Source: Brienomyrus brachyistius (lineage: Eukaryota > Chordata > Actinopteri > Osteoglossiformes > Mormyridae). Taken from it: a stretch of 64,000 nt of DNA. Each line of letters begins with the position of its first letter. Position 1 is the first letter of the stretch. The stretch is from NCBI RefSeq assembly GCF_023856365.1, contig NW_026042463.1, positions 62,001-126,000 of the forward strand, written 5' to 3'. A program made the position numbers and the translations under genes. Of this stretch, positions 35,243-47,009 are shown one piece after another. Below the pieces are notes generated by a model. It made no database searches. It was not told the DNA's origin and saw only the letters and a program-made list of their open reading frames with translations.

Positions 35243-35629
35243 CAGATCAATAAAAGTACAGAACATCCATTTTACAAAGAACCATCAACACTAAATGTAT
35301 GCACTGGTCATGCTCCTGGAAATTAAACTTCTTTTCTGAAAAGCAGCATGTTCATAAATTAGCTGCTGTTATACCTTGGGGGAACAAATGCAGATGAAAT
35401 TGTAAAACAAACTGCAGTGGCAAAACAGTTCTGGCTGCCTGTGCTGCCCTGCCTGCCCGCCCTCCTGCCCATTACGTCCTGCCTGTGCCACCCTCCTGCC
35501 TGCCCTCCTGCCTGTTTACGTCTTTCCTGTGTGCCCTGCTGCCAGTTATTCTGTATTTACATCCGGACTTAACTAATTGAACCATATAAACCATATAAAT
35601 CAGGACTTTGTTAACGTGACTTCTGACCT

Positions 35630-35835
35630 GTGGAGGATGGGCTCCCCCTTTCACTCTGGTTCCTCCAAAGGTTTCTTACTATGACTGAGTTTATCCTTGC
35701 CAATGTCGCTTTCTAATTTTTCAGGCTAGATCTTGCTCACTGGGACAATTGGGCAGGGACAAAGTAAAGTGCTTTGAGACAATGTAAGGCTATGAAAATG
35801 TACTATACAAAATAAAGTGAATTGACTTGAGTAAT
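35630..35835 (+). mobile_element. LINE 3'-end copy
   Basis: Same 3' module as 9110-9300: GGAGGATGGGCTCCCCCTTT .. GTGCTTTGAGACAATGTAA .. AAAATAAAGTGAATTGACTTGA. More diverged than the 9-kb copy. No coding sequence left. Confidence 0.7.
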
Positions 35836-35849
35836 GTGGCACAAAGCAA

Positions 35850-37680
35850 CCCTTCTTTGCCACAGGAAATGTCTGGTGCAATTTCTTTTTTAATTGTACA
35901 TGTCAATTGCATAATACCCTAAACTAATTCATTATTATTTCTATTATTATCATCATCATCAGTATTTCATTAGTATTCCATGGTATTTAGATTTTTCAGG
36001 AATCAGTGTGTGTACTGTATACTTTTTAATTTATTTGCACTATGTGTAGTGTCTCTGCAGCTGTATATACTTGCTGCATTATGCACAAGAACTTCCCTCA
36101 GGCATCAGTATAGTTAATCAAATGTAATATTTCTTGCTTGTTTATTAAGTTGTTTTAGGTATTTTGTGTGTTCCACTTAATTTAGTGTAATTAGTCCTAG
36201 TTGACTCAGGTTTAGTTAGATTTTTCCTTCTGTTGTTCCTCTGCATCATGCTACTGTCATAAAATTTCAATGTCTTACCTAACTTAAGAGTTTTGTGCAT
36301 TGTGTTTTGGAGAGAAAGAAATCATTACTTTTTTTCTTTAGATTCATCCACTGATTCTATCACCTATGACACATTCCCCCTGAATATTTGTTTGTTTATT
36401 TATGTATTTGCTTGGGGGATGGAATTAACAAACAGAAATAACTGAATGAATCAGGGTAGTGAAAAACATTTATAAACTTATCATTTTGGTATTGGTACGA
36501 TCCTGTTCTGGTTAGTTAGCCGAGGGAGTAAATCATCCGGAGTTTCATCTCTCAATCTCCTCCTACACCCACTCAGCATCACAGTATGGACTCCCCAATG
36601 CAACTGATCTGCACGTATTTGTACTCTGGGAGGAAATTGAAGCCCCCATAGGAAAAACTCAAAGCCTACAGACATATGCACAAAACCAGGGGACATGCTC
36701 AGTTCTGCAGGCCTGGAAGTGTGAGAGAAGGCTATTTATTGAGTTTCCCCTCTGCCCCTGGTAAAGATGAAACATGCACAAGTCATTAAACACACATATA
36801 CTTACATGAAAGTCTGACTGATACTGGAGCTTCCAGTGCCCGTAAACCAGGTACTGGGGTACTCCATTTCCTTCTTGATAATTAGCGCCATTGAAAAAAA
36901 ATCGGTGCCTTTCCTAATATTAACTGACTCTCAGACAAATGTACTGCTTGAAGACCCTGCCACTATTCGCATTTTCCAGCAGGAGTCACAAATCTTCATT
37001 GCATTCAGTTTATTCTCAGATGAGCTCATGCATGTTTCTATGTGCATCTTTACACTTAAACAAATACAGCTAACCTCTGTTGTTATATTCCATATATATT
37101 TGTCGTGACTGGCCTTTTTTCTCAAATGATGGATTTCTGAAACTAAAACTGACAGTATTCTAAAATATTTATATTGCCACATCATCGACACATGTTCTAA
37201 TATGACATAGCATTCCCCTGGACCATAGTGCGACTTAGAGACAAGATATAACATGCCCTTCACGGTAAAACACTAGATAGGTGCAACACTTAATGTCAAC
37301 GTTGTCAATGTCAATGTTGACTTAATGTCAACGTTAAATTCATGGATTCGCAAATTAAGTAACACGGTTACAGTACAAAAACGAGCAGAGCTGTGTATGG
37401 CATGACTATCTCGCGGCGGCGACAAAATATGCTTATCCTTCTAATTATTCAGAAGAAAATATATTTGCAAGCACAGCCGTTCACGGCTTCCGTACAAAAA
37501 GCTGTCACTACGCTACAGGAAGAATACACGACCAATATAGGATTTACACAAGTCTGCTTCTTTTGTTTTATTTAGTAACAACTTTCACAAAAATTGACAG
37601 CAATACTGCTAAAAGTGCAGATCTGTTGCCAAATTAAATAAACAAAGAAATTAATCATAAAAATATTCAAAGTATATACA
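35850..37680. other. No gene recognised
   Basis: AT-rich DNA with short open frames that lack convincing splice context or recognisable motifs. A possible LINE tail (ACAAGAACTTCCCTCAGGCAT) lies near 36085-36105. Confidence 0.4.
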
Positions 37681-37682
37681 GC

Positions 37683-37826
37683 CAGGGGCGCCGCTAGCAA
37701 TTTTGGGCCCTATGACAAAATATGAGGTTGGGCCCCCCTATCACACCCATTCAGATCTCTGGGGGCCCCTAAAGGGCGTGGGCCCTTAGAATTGTCCCAA
37801 CTTTCCCCCCCTTAGCGGCGCCCCTG
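37683..37826. mobile_element. hAT-type MITE with 8-bp target duplication
   Basis: Inverted ends CAGGGGCGCCGCTA and TAGCGGCGCCCCTG enclose 144 bp containing GGGCCC blocks. The 8-bp sequence TATACAGC is repeated exactly on both sides (37675-37682 and 37827-37834), as expected for a hAT insertion. Non-coding. Confidence 0.9.
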
Positions 37827-38364
37827 TATACAGCTAACCATTTCCAATCGAAAAGTACATACAAGTCTCCAATATAAGTTATACAATGGAGCGCAGATAA
37901 AACTTTTAAATAGTAATTAACCAAACTATATAAAGAATACAAGTTTGAATACAGGTAATTTGTATAAATTTTACTGTGTTCAGACTGAAAAATCAGCACC
38001 AGCCTTACACACATTGCAGTTCTGCTTTTTTCTTCTTTTAGCATAATTACCCGTTTCACGTTCACGAGGCAGAAGATCCCTGCAAATGTGAAAATTCACA
38101 AGTAACAGGCACCATTAACCTCAAGCCATAACAGTCTGCTAGCCTGAACAATAGCAAACTCTATGTATTACCAATTATTACGCAGGTTGTCACTTTATCA
38201 AATCATGACTGTTACTAAGAAGTGGGAGTGAAACGCGTGTCACGAGATCTCGCGATATTACAACATGACGAGATTTCTCGTTGGAGCGAAAAGCCGTTTC
38301 ACGAATGCGCTGCAAATGAGCTGCTGTAAATATGTCGGCATCTGACTAAATTACTATAGTAGAT

Positions 38365-38548
38365 ACCCCAGACACTTTTGAATCTTTTGTGTGTCAGCAT
38401 TTCGGGTGCCCGGCGGAAAATATAAATGGCGAAAGGGAGACAGACAAAACACGAACCATCTGTAAGGACTGTAGAAAGCTAATGCCGCACACAGCGGCTA
38501 ATGCTACTACTAACTACTATGCAAAGCCATTTGCAGCACCATCATAGC
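38365..38548 (+). pseudogene. BED-type zinc-finger fragment of a hAT transposase
   Basis: An open stretch reads TFESFVCQHFGCPAE, then DKTRTICKDCRKLMP and ATTNYYAKPF before a TAG. The C-x2-C pair after a 'K.RT.C' stretch is the BED-finger signature of hAT/ZBED transposases. Only the N-terminal finger remains; no catalytic part follows. Confidence 0.6.
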
Positions 38549-38781
38549 TCTTTATTTAAATTCACTGCACCGGTGAAGAAAACATTTTTAAAAAAATGTT
38601 ATGTTTATTATTGGGTGCTTTCCACTTCATGCACCCACATACAGCGCTAGCTTAAAGCAATGCATTCTGGTCCTGACGCAATGCATCATGGTTATATTTT
38701 TTATCGCCCGTTGCATTACGTCACCATGTCACATGGTACCAAAACTCCGCGAGAGCAAGACACATCAGGCAGCACCTCTTA

Positions 38782-39270
38782 GCAGGCTGCACAGGCTGGA
38801 TCCGCCTCCATTACGACACAACTTTGCCCTTATTGGCTTAAGATTTTAGTTACATACATGACGTTTGTATATCTGCTATTTCTCCCGAGAAGCAGGTAAA
38901 GCGGTAACTGCTTTTCAATTAATTTACTTGGTAAAATTAAATTTAAATAAATGATATGAATATTGTAATAGTACTCGTGAGCTTTGTTTGTTGTTAGTTA
39001 CTGTAATGTTGCGCTGCTTTATTTGTTTAATCGTCTTGTCTGTGAAGACATTCAAGTTAATCAAATAAGAACTGCACTGTACACTGTACATGACCATAAA
39101 AACTTTGAATCCTTGAAATAAATGTTTTTGATCTTTTCCTTGGCAGTTATCTTTTTACACAGGGCCTCTATGTACACAATAGTTATTTTTTTCACGACTA
39201 ACAGTATGGATCAGGAGTTGGTTATTGTAAAAGAAGTAATGTGCATGCAGGTGATATTTGTATAGATTTA
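38782..39270. repeat. Dispersed repeat shared with 10380-10870
   Basis: Second copy, same orientation, with small indels (for example the GACGTTTGTATATCTGC stretch). No coding potential. Confidence 0.75.
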
Positions 39271-39727
39271 TATTTACCCCTAGGTGATAAGTTTGACAGT
39301 CATTTCTTTTACCGTTTGGCCTCTCGGTTGAACATAATAGTGGCGCGAGCAGCTCCACTTGGTTTTTTAAAAATACTCAGCCATGAACTTTTGGTGAACT
39401 CAGGTGAATCCCTTCCTTCAGTAGTAAACCTTGATAGTTTCAGCCGTTTACACATTGTCTCACTAAAAGGTTGATAATATATTTGTCCTTTTACATAGTG
39501 ATAAAATATACGCGATAAAAATGTGAATATTCATAGATTCAGGACTAACAAAGTAGCTAACAGAAACTCAGACTAACAAAAGGTGCAAATACATACTCAG
39601 TTGGTTCCATTGTGTTGATTACATTATAATGTTTACATTGTAATGATTATATCATGGATATTTGGCATACTTTTTATAAAATCGTAATTCTTATATTCTG
39701 CGTTATATAGTGCTAAATAATATTCCA

Positions 39728-39950
39728 TAGATGGATGGACTTTATTAATCCCCGTGGGGAAATTGTGTTTTTTATGTCTCCCTCAACTTACTCTTTGTGG
39801 AGTAAGTTGTCCGCGAAGTGCAGCTACCTGTTGGGGCGCCCAGGGAGCTGGGGGTTAAGGGCCTTGCTCAAGGACCCACAGACGTGCTGAGGCTGGGTTA
39901 GTTTCAACTGGTGACCTCATTACAGGCACAAGGACTGACCCCTGCCCCCC
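39728..39950 (-). mobile_element. tRNA-derived SINE (TTTATT family)
   Basis: Starts TGGACTTTATTAATCCCCGT, then GGGCCTTGCTCAAGG. On the minus strand the right part gives a degenerate B-box-like CCAGTTGAAAC. A better-preserved relative at 56318-56530 has B-box GGTTCAAACCC. It ends around 39950. Confidence 0.6.
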
Positions 39951-41050
39951 AACTGTGTATGAGTAGCATTTATGCTGTTTCTTGAGTGTGAGCTAGTACA
40001 TAAACCAGCTAGTGCTCACCATTGCAAAAATACTCTAGCTTTCTGTCATACACATTTTTTTATTTTCTTACATTGTCCGTTTTTGTTCATAGTCTGTAAT
40101 ATTCTGAATAACGACAATGTAGAGGAAAAACAGATTAAATTCTCCTTGTTTGTAATTTCCCCATGTAATCCACTGCCTTGTGGTAAGAGGTGCAAAAGTC
40201 AGACGCGTTGAATGATGAGGATACGATATTGAGTTTAGTTCTTGAGAGGATTTATTCATATGATATTTTAACACACAGTACTTTGAACTGGTTTGTTTGG
40301 CGCAAAAGGGCCGATATGCAGACACCATCACACATGGCAAATACGGTCAATGACTGTTTCACTTTGCACCTTCAGCCCTGAGCCGCGTAATCTCAGCACC
40401 TTTAATAACAACCATTGCTGCCTCCTACAGGTGGGAATACACTTAGACAATAGTAAATATCACTAAGGCAGGCAAGTACCTCTCGTTTCAAGTGTTGCAA
40501 TACTATATAACATTATATTATAAACAATAAATACGAATAAATAAAAACATTAAACAAATAAACATAATCAATAATATTCATGAATAATTATGCTTAATAT
40601 ACAAATAAAAGAATAGCTCCTGCAGATGATTTCAGATAACTACTGGAACAATGAGTTCTGGAGGGGAGCAAGCTCTGTTACATGCTATAGAAATGTTGAT
40701 CTGATTCCTTTCATTATCAGATTGTTACCACTGTTAAAAACCACAGATATTGTATTCTGATTGTATGCATTTCCTTATTAGGGCATGTCAGTTACTTCTG
40801 TTAAAAAATCCGTTTATTCTGACGTCGTAAATTTCCTGATCAGAGTTTACCCTCTTTAAAGTGATGGAGGTCCACTTGTGCGAAAGATACATCGATATGC
40901 ATATGAGATTTCGTTTGTGCCAAAAATATGTAAATAGCACACAGTCCATGTCGACTGAGCATGTGACAAAGAATTTTTCTGTGACAATTCTATTTTGTCA
41001 ATGAGTTTGTCTGTGGAGCCCCTGAAGGGACCTAATGGTGTCCGCTAATT
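39951..41050. other. No gene recognised
   Basis: AT-rich sequence including runs of ATAAATA near 40520-40600. Nothing further could be supported. Confidence 0.45.
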
Positions 41051-41071
41051 AGATACCCAGAAATAAACTGT

Positions 41072-41356
41072 GTGGCTCCTGCCCAAGCATTGCTGCCCAA
41101 ACAGCAGCTTCCTCCTTATGCCACCGAGGGAGGAGTAGCCAGTGGTTCCCCTGCCCCTTCCCCTCTCCCCCCTGCAGACGAGGATCATAACCATTCAGCA
41201 CCCGACTCTACCTCCTTCTCGGTGAAGAAGTGCCGTGGCGAAACACTCAGGCAGCAGGACGAGGTAGCAGAAATTCTTGCCCCTATGTTGGTATGTCCAA
41301 ATCCTCAAGGGGGAGATAAGGTTTGCTCATCTGACACTGTAGATGAAGGAGTTGAA
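41072..41356 (+). pseudogene. Endogenous retrovirus gag remnant, N-proximal part
   Basis: Open frame with a proline-rich stretch (SPAPSPLPPADEDHN) that runs into a LINE inserted at 41357. The gag-like frame continues on the far side of the LINE at 42344. Together with a zinc-knuckle remnant at 45.6-45.8 kb this suggests an old retroviral gag. Assignment of this first part rests on position rather than on a diagnostic motif. Confidence 0.4.
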
Positions 41357-42343
41357 CATAAGAACATAAGAACTATACAAACGAGACGAGGCCATTCGGC
41401 CCATCAAGCTCGCTTGGGGAGAACTAAACTAATAGCTCAGAGTCGTTAAAATCTTATCTAGCTCTGATTTAAAGGAACCCAAGGATTCAGCTTGCACTAC
41501 ATTATCAGGAAGACTATTCCATACTCTACACGCTGCGTAAAGAAGTGCTTCCTTAAATCCAGCTTGAAATGTTCTCCCGCTAATTTCCACCTATGGCCAC
41601 GAGTTCGTGTATTTAAACTAATGCTGAAGTAACTATTTGGTTGAACAGCATCCAAACCTGTTAGAATCTTATATACCTGGATCATGTCCCCCCTCAATCT
41701 CCTTTGCTTGAGACTGAACAGATTTAGCTCAAGTAACCGTTCCTCGTATGACATTCCTCTAAGACCAGGAATCATTTTTGTGGCCCTACGCTGCACCTTT
41801 TCTAAGGCCACAATGTCCTTTTTAAGATATGGTGACCAAACCTGCACACAATATTCTAGGTGAGGTCTCACCAAGGAATTGTATAATCTTAGCATTACCT
41901 CCCTTGACTTAAACTCCACACACCTGGAGATATACCCCAACATCCTATTGGCCTTTTTTATTGCTTCCCCACACTGGCGAGAATGGGACATGGAAGCATC
42001 AACATACACACCAAGGTCTTTCTCATGATCAGCTACCTTTATTTCAGTGACACCCATGAAATACCTGTACTTTATATTTCTGCTCCCTAGATGGAGTACC
42101 TTATATTTATCGACGTTAAATTTCATCTGCCAGGTATCGGCCCAGTCACTAATTAAATCAAGATCCCGCTGTAGCTGCTGAGCCACTAATTCAGTATCTG
42201 CTACACCACCCACCTTGGTGTCATCTGCAAATTTCACCAGTTTACTGTATATATTGGTATCCATATCATTTATGTAAATTAGGAACAATAGTGGTCCTAA
42301 AATCGAACCCTGCGGTACCCCACTATGAACGCAAGCCCACTGT
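41357..42343 (-). mobile_element. 5'-truncated LINE with reverse transcriptase, 8-bp target duplication
   Basis: Minus strand 42357-41497 is open and carries reverse transcriptase motifs GVPQGSILGPLLF, a FADDTKV active-site box, then VRPHLEYCVQVWSPYL. This is a Jockey-group (CR1/L2/Rex-like) non-LTR enzyme. A 4-base deletion near 41525 (compared with the 5040 copy) shifts the C-terminus. The element ends in GGCCGAATGGCC and a TTCTTATG tail. GAGTTGAA is duplicated at 41349-41356 and 42344-42351. Endonuclease and the N-terminal part are missing through 5' truncation. Confidence 0.85.
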
Positions 42344-42568
42344 GAGTTGAAGGACATTGCCAGTGACCTGCTGGACCCCAGGCAGAACAGGCCTCACCAT
42401 GCGACAGCCCTTCAGAGACTGGTCCTCCTGCGCATGGACTGGGGCATGATGCATCAGTTTAAACAGGAGCCTGGTAAATCCTGCGAGTGCTACACCAAGC
42501 GACTGATGGCAGCATTCTCCAACTACAGTGGGATGGACTCCACAACGGACCGAGAGTGTATGTGATGT
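42344..42568 (+). pseudogene. Endogenous retrovirus gag remnant, capsid-like part
   Basis: Right of the LINE the plus strand reads ELKDIASDLLDP, ATALQRLV and GKSCECYTKRLMAAFSNYSG before a TGA at 42563. Helical, Arg/Gln-rich blocks of this kind fit a retroviral or retrotransposon capsid. It is separated from the zinc-knuckle piece by about 3 kb of later insertions. Decayed; no function expected. Confidence 0.45.
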
Positions 42569-42960
42569 AAAATACACTAAGATAGGTAAAAACTCTTTTG
42601 TGGACTAAGTAAAACAAACATTTTATGTTCTAGTTTTCTTAAAACTACTGAAACAAATAATTGGCTACACTGCAGTTCCGCTGTTTTGTTTGGCACCCCT
42701 GCATGTCGTGCATTGTGTGGAAAAAACCTGAAGGCTGAGGAATGTTACGTAACACAGCTAGAATGTAAAAACTCTCTCTGGTGTAATTCACTGCATAAAA
42801 CCAATGGTGTTAAGTGTGATGTCTTCTTCATAACACTCCCTGATGTTTGTGTCCGTGACCATGAGATAGGGTGGGCTGCTTTTCTTCCTTCCTTTGACTA
42901 GTATTCCTCCTAAATTGTTCATCTGTATTTGCTGCATTGGTACTTGATGTGCGTGTGCCT
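42569..42960. other. No gene recognised
   Basis: Unique-looking DNA between the gag remnant and a gypsy fragment. One 71-codon open frame at 42686-42901 has several cysteines but no recognised motif. Confidence 0.4.
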
Positions 42961-42962
42961 TG

Positions 42963-43490
42963 TGTCACGATCGCCATTTAACGGGAGCGGCGGACGGGCA
43001 GGAAACAGGCAAGGCAGGCAGGATACGGGGATTTATTAGGAACACGGGGTGCAGGAAACATCTCACGCAGACGGACTTCAATGACGGACACTGAACTCTA
43101 GTAAGACATGAACTCAAATAGACAGGACTGATTGAAAATAATCGGACACAGCTGGGTACGATCAGGGAAGCACACGTGGATAATCAGGGGGCGTGGCACA
43201 CACGGTGGTCAGACTGTCCGGGACCTCCTCGGGGACTAGGGCAGGAAAGTCTGGAGCTGGGTCAGGGACAGGAGTGGGGCCAGGAACAAGAGCCCCAGGG
43301 GGCACAGTCATTTGAGGCGGAGGGAGCGCCTCGGGCGTGGGCTCTGGGGCCGCAGGGGGCAGCGGAGGCGGCTGCTCAGGAGCTACGGGCAAAGCAGGCG
43401 GCGGCTGCTCGGGCTCTGGGGCCGCAGGGGGCAGCGGAGGCGGCTGCTCGGGCTGCGCAGGAGCTATGGGCGACGAAGGCAACTGCTCAG
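42963..43490 (-). mobile_element. Gypsy-type 3' end with LTR and proline-rich frame
   Basis: 42963-43210 matches the LTR at 61395-61671, starting TGTCACGATCG. The minus-strand frame 43482-43162 is Pro/Glu/Ala-rich with repeated PPLPPAAPEPEQPP blocks and ends CATPPDYPRVLP, as at 21868. It probably represents the C-terminal tail of a polyprotein running into the 3' LTR. Confidence 0.65.
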
Positions 43491-43499
43491 ACGCTGTAG

Positions 43500-44069
43500 C
43501 AGGAACCCAGGACTTTATGCTCAGCCCACTGCTGTTAACTCCGATGACTCACAACTGAGCAGCAATGCACATTTCGAATTCCATCATCAACATCAGGCAG
43601 ATGACAAGACTGTTGTGGGTCTCATCAATAAAAACGGTGACTCAGCATACAAAGAGGAAGTGTGATGACTATCGGACTGCTGCAGAGCCAACAACCTGTC
43701 TCTGAATGTTGACCAAAGAGATGGTTGTTGACGTTAGAAGAACACAAAACACAGAGTGACCACTCTCTGCTGCACATCGATGGCTCATCTGTGGAGATCG
43801 TAGAGAGTACCAGATTCCTTGTTGTCCATCTGGCGGAGAATCTCACCAGGTCCTTCAACATCAGCTCCATAGTAAGGAAAGCACAGCAGCACCTCTACTC
43901 TCCACGGAAGCTCAGAAAAGCCCATCTCCCATTCTCACACTCTATTGGGGAACTGTTGAAAGCACCCTGAGCAGCTGCATCACGGTCTGCTTTGAGAACT
44001 GTGTCGCCTCAGATCACAAGTCCCTACAACAGATAGTGATGACAGGTGAGAAAATCATTGGGAGTATCG
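43500..44069 (+). mobile_element. Rex1-like LINE fragment, left half
   Basis: With frameshifts the plus strand reads reverse transcriptase-related blocks: MLSPLL, REMVVDVRR, HIDGSSVEIVESTRFLVVHL, SFNISSIVRKAQQHLY, then TGEKIIG at 44042-44062. The frame is cut by a solo LTR at 44070 and resumes at 44898. No active-site motif left. Confidence 0.7.
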
Positions 44070-44897
44070 TGTTAGAGAAATATGTACTTTTTTTATCATC
44101 ATTTTGCTAGACGCTTAGAAACAACACCCTGCCGCAGCTTGATCTTAATTGAGCAATAACACGTCTCAAGAACTGTCGCTTGAATATTTCCACCCCATAT
44201 ATGGTGACAAACAATGTTCAATGTCAGTTGCATATCCTGTTTGTGTACCTCAATAAAAGACACTGCGAGGGGAGTTACTCTTTCGAAGTTGGCTGAGTTC
44301 GACTGAGAGGCTGACACCTCGAGGTCAGGACCGGGCTTCCCTTTGTAAGGAAAAGTGGTAAAAATGTCCCAAGGTTCTTGGTTGATCATTTGAATGCAGA
44401 CAATGTTAGGAATTTATGATCATGGGGGAAGCCAGGGAGAGAATGGGGGTTCCAGTTGGCACCACTATGGTGATAAGGATAAGATAAGGTGATAAGAATT
44501 GAATTACAATGATCATAAAAGTCTCCACCCTGTCCTGTCCCGTCCCTGTCTCAGGATCCTCACACTCCAGGGGGTCACTCTTTATATGTAAATTCACTCA
44601 CAACACCTACACACAACACCTTGGTGGGGAGGGCCTTTTTGGGTATAAAGGGGGGTGAAGAACTGTCTTCAATTTGTATCTGAGCTGCCTTTCAGTACCC
44701 GGTGTGTCTCTACACTGTATTACATTGTATTATTTTTGCTGTTCAATAAACCATCATTTTGCTGAAACTGCGGAGACTCTGCAAGTGGATTCCCTACACC
44801 TTGCAGCAAGTAAAACGTCATCACAGCTGTCTGCGTTGTTCTGTGTTCAGAGACTGGTTTGTTTCCAGCGCATCTTCAGAAGAAGATAACCCTAACA
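44070..44897 (+). mobile_element. Solo LTR (828 bp) inserted in the LINE
   Basis: Begins TGTTAG and ends CTAACA, flanked by TATCG (44065-44069) and TATCT (44898-44902), a 5-bp target duplication with one mismatch. Inside, TATAAAG at 44644 and AATAAA at 44745 are spaced about 100 bp apart, as in an LTR U3-R-U5 layout read on the plus strand. There is no internal coding region, so it is probably the product of LTR-LTR recombination of a retrovirus-like element. Confidence 0.8.
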
Positions 44898-45500
44898 TAT
44901 CTCTCCCCTCCATCACAGATATTCACACCACACACTGCATCCGCAAAGCCACCACCATTGTGGATGACCCCACCCACCCCTCACATTATCGTTTCACCCT
45001 CCTGCCTTCTGGAAATAGGTCCCGGAGCATTCGGGCCTTTACAGCCAGACTCAAACAGCTTTATCCCCCATGCCGTCAGACTACTGAACTCTCAGGGACT
45101 AATCTGATACCACACACACATACACTCATTAACACACTTTATTATTTAACTACTATTTTTTATCTTATTGTCGCCATGTTTACAGTTACTTTTATTTATT
45201 TTTATTGCTACCTCATTGGACAACCAAACTGCGCCTTCTCAGTACTGGGTTTACTGTGCTGTTTGTGCTCGTTGGTGTCAGTTGTCCTCTCTTTTTGCAC
45301 TGTCCTGCAATGTTTGCACAGTTTTTGCTCATTATGCACCATACAGTATGTTGCTAGGTTGGTATGTGTTAGTCTTCTGTTAATTTAAGTAGCACCTTGG
45401 TCCGAGGGAAACAGTTTCTTTTGTAACTGTACTATACTCAACTGTGTAAAGTTAAAAATAACATTAAAGACCTACTTGACTTTTACTGAACAGGTGCTAA
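44898..45500 (+). mobile_element. Rex1-like LINE fragment, right half and 3' UTR
   Basis: Resumes with LPSITDIHTTHCIRKATTI, DDPTHPSHYRFTLLPSGNRS and the C-terminal block SIRAFTARLKQLYP, which are hallmark C-terminal motifs of this LINE group. Then comes an AT-rich 3' UTR to about 45500. Confidence 0.7.
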
Positions 45501-45579
45501 AGTGAAATTACTTGCTTCTGGGAAAGAACTCCAGCTGAAATTCTGTACAACAATTATGGGAGACATATGGGAAGGACGC

Positions 45580-45810
45580 GGTGTCAGACCTGCCCCAGTG
45601 GGACGAATGTGGTTTTCCTAGTAACAGCAGCTTCAGTCCCAATCAGATAAGCCAGATGCGTCTGAAATTAGAGGAACGGGATCAGACTGGTTGCTCAGGG
45701 ACTAATGTGGTAGAACTAAAACAGAGACAAATTGGACGGTGTTTCAATTGTGGGAAAATGAGACAAAGCAGGCAGAGGAGATGCGGGTGGCAAAGAAGCA
45801 TGAGATAAGG
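45580..45810 (+). pseudogene. Gag nucleocapsid remnant
   Basis: The frame contains RQIGRCFNCGKM, the first half of a CCHC zinc knuckle, followed by basic residues and a TAA. It probably continues the gag remnants at 41.1 and 42.3 kb after a nest of insertions. The His and last Cys of the knuckle are not preserved in frame. Confidence 0.45.
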
Positions 45811-46255
45811 AATGCAGAGAATGTGGATGAGGGTGAGACTCCTGTGAAAACTGTGTATTGAAAATTAGGGCCATAGTATTGTCATCCATCCTGTCAGGGT
45901 ATGGAAATACACTGAGGGTAAATGGCCTAATGCAGGAAGTGTCTTAATCCTATAACATCCAGCTGATTCAGGCTGTGGGGGACAGTGTAGTACTGCACTC
46001 TTCTGGCTGGGACCTTGAATAAATGAATGAATGTTACATTTATACAGCCCTTTTCTAAGATACACAAAGAGCTTTACAGAAGCACTGGGGAGCCACTTCA
46101 ACCCAAACGTGAGGCAGCAGGAGAGGGGGCCCAGGCAGAGAGAACAGCCAACAAGACGGGTGCTTCCACAGACAGGACGGGGGCCCCGGCAGACCAACGC
46201 TGACGACTCCTGGGACCAAGTCAACAGAGCAGCTGTCGTCATTGTGACTCACCCT

Positions 46256-46538
46256 CATACATCCATCCATTGTCTAAACCGCTTATGCTACTGGGTCGCG
46301 GGGGGTCCAGAGCCTATCCTGGCAGGATCTGTGCACGAGGCAGGGAACAACCCAGGACGGGGGGGCAGCTCATTGCAAGGCACATTCACACACCATTCAC
46401 ACACACATGCACTCCTACGGCCAATTTAGCAAGAGAGAACATGCAAACTCCCCACACATGTGACCCAGGCGGAGACTCGAACCTGAGTCCCAGTGGTGGG
46501 AGGTAACAGTGCTAATCACTGCACCACCAAGCAGCCCC
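46256..46538 (-). mobile_element. SINE ((TGGA)n family), internally shortened
   Basis: Minus strand: GGGGCTGCTTGGTGGTGCAG head, B-box-like GGTTCGAGTC, tail TGGATGGATG at the left edge. It lacks about 80 bp of the middle compared with 11222-11587. Confidence 0.8.
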
Positions 46539-47009
46539 ACCCTCATACATGATTTCTGATTCTTGATTTTAATCCCCTTTTCTGTTTTTGGCAACATATA
46601 AAGTGCTGTGAATGTCACTGTCAGATTGTCATATCATCCTCCAGTTGTCCCTTGTCACCCTGGATGCACATTGAGTGTTTGCTAAATATTTTATCTTGTA
46701 GTGTTCCTGATTTTTTCCTGTGTTTTAATTTGCAATTCTCAAATTTCATGACTGGCATCCGTGGGGACGATTAATTAAACCTGTTAACTCTGCACTTCAA
46801 TTTCAAACTGTTGGTAACATGTGTACATATTTTTGTCTGATCTTTTCACCACCAGGTGGCGATATAGCAACTCCAGAGTTATTGATGGCTAGAACAAAAA
46901 AAACACAGTAACACAGAGGTGTAGCTAAAAATTCTGGGCCCCTGACAGAATGTCACCTTGCGCCCTCTGTCGAATTTTACATTCTGTGAAAGAGATTTGT
47001 TGAGCCATC

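Noticed and set aside
43176..43558. Gly/Arg-rich plus-strand frames
   Set aside because: Antisense of the proline-rich gypsy fragment; repetitive composition only.
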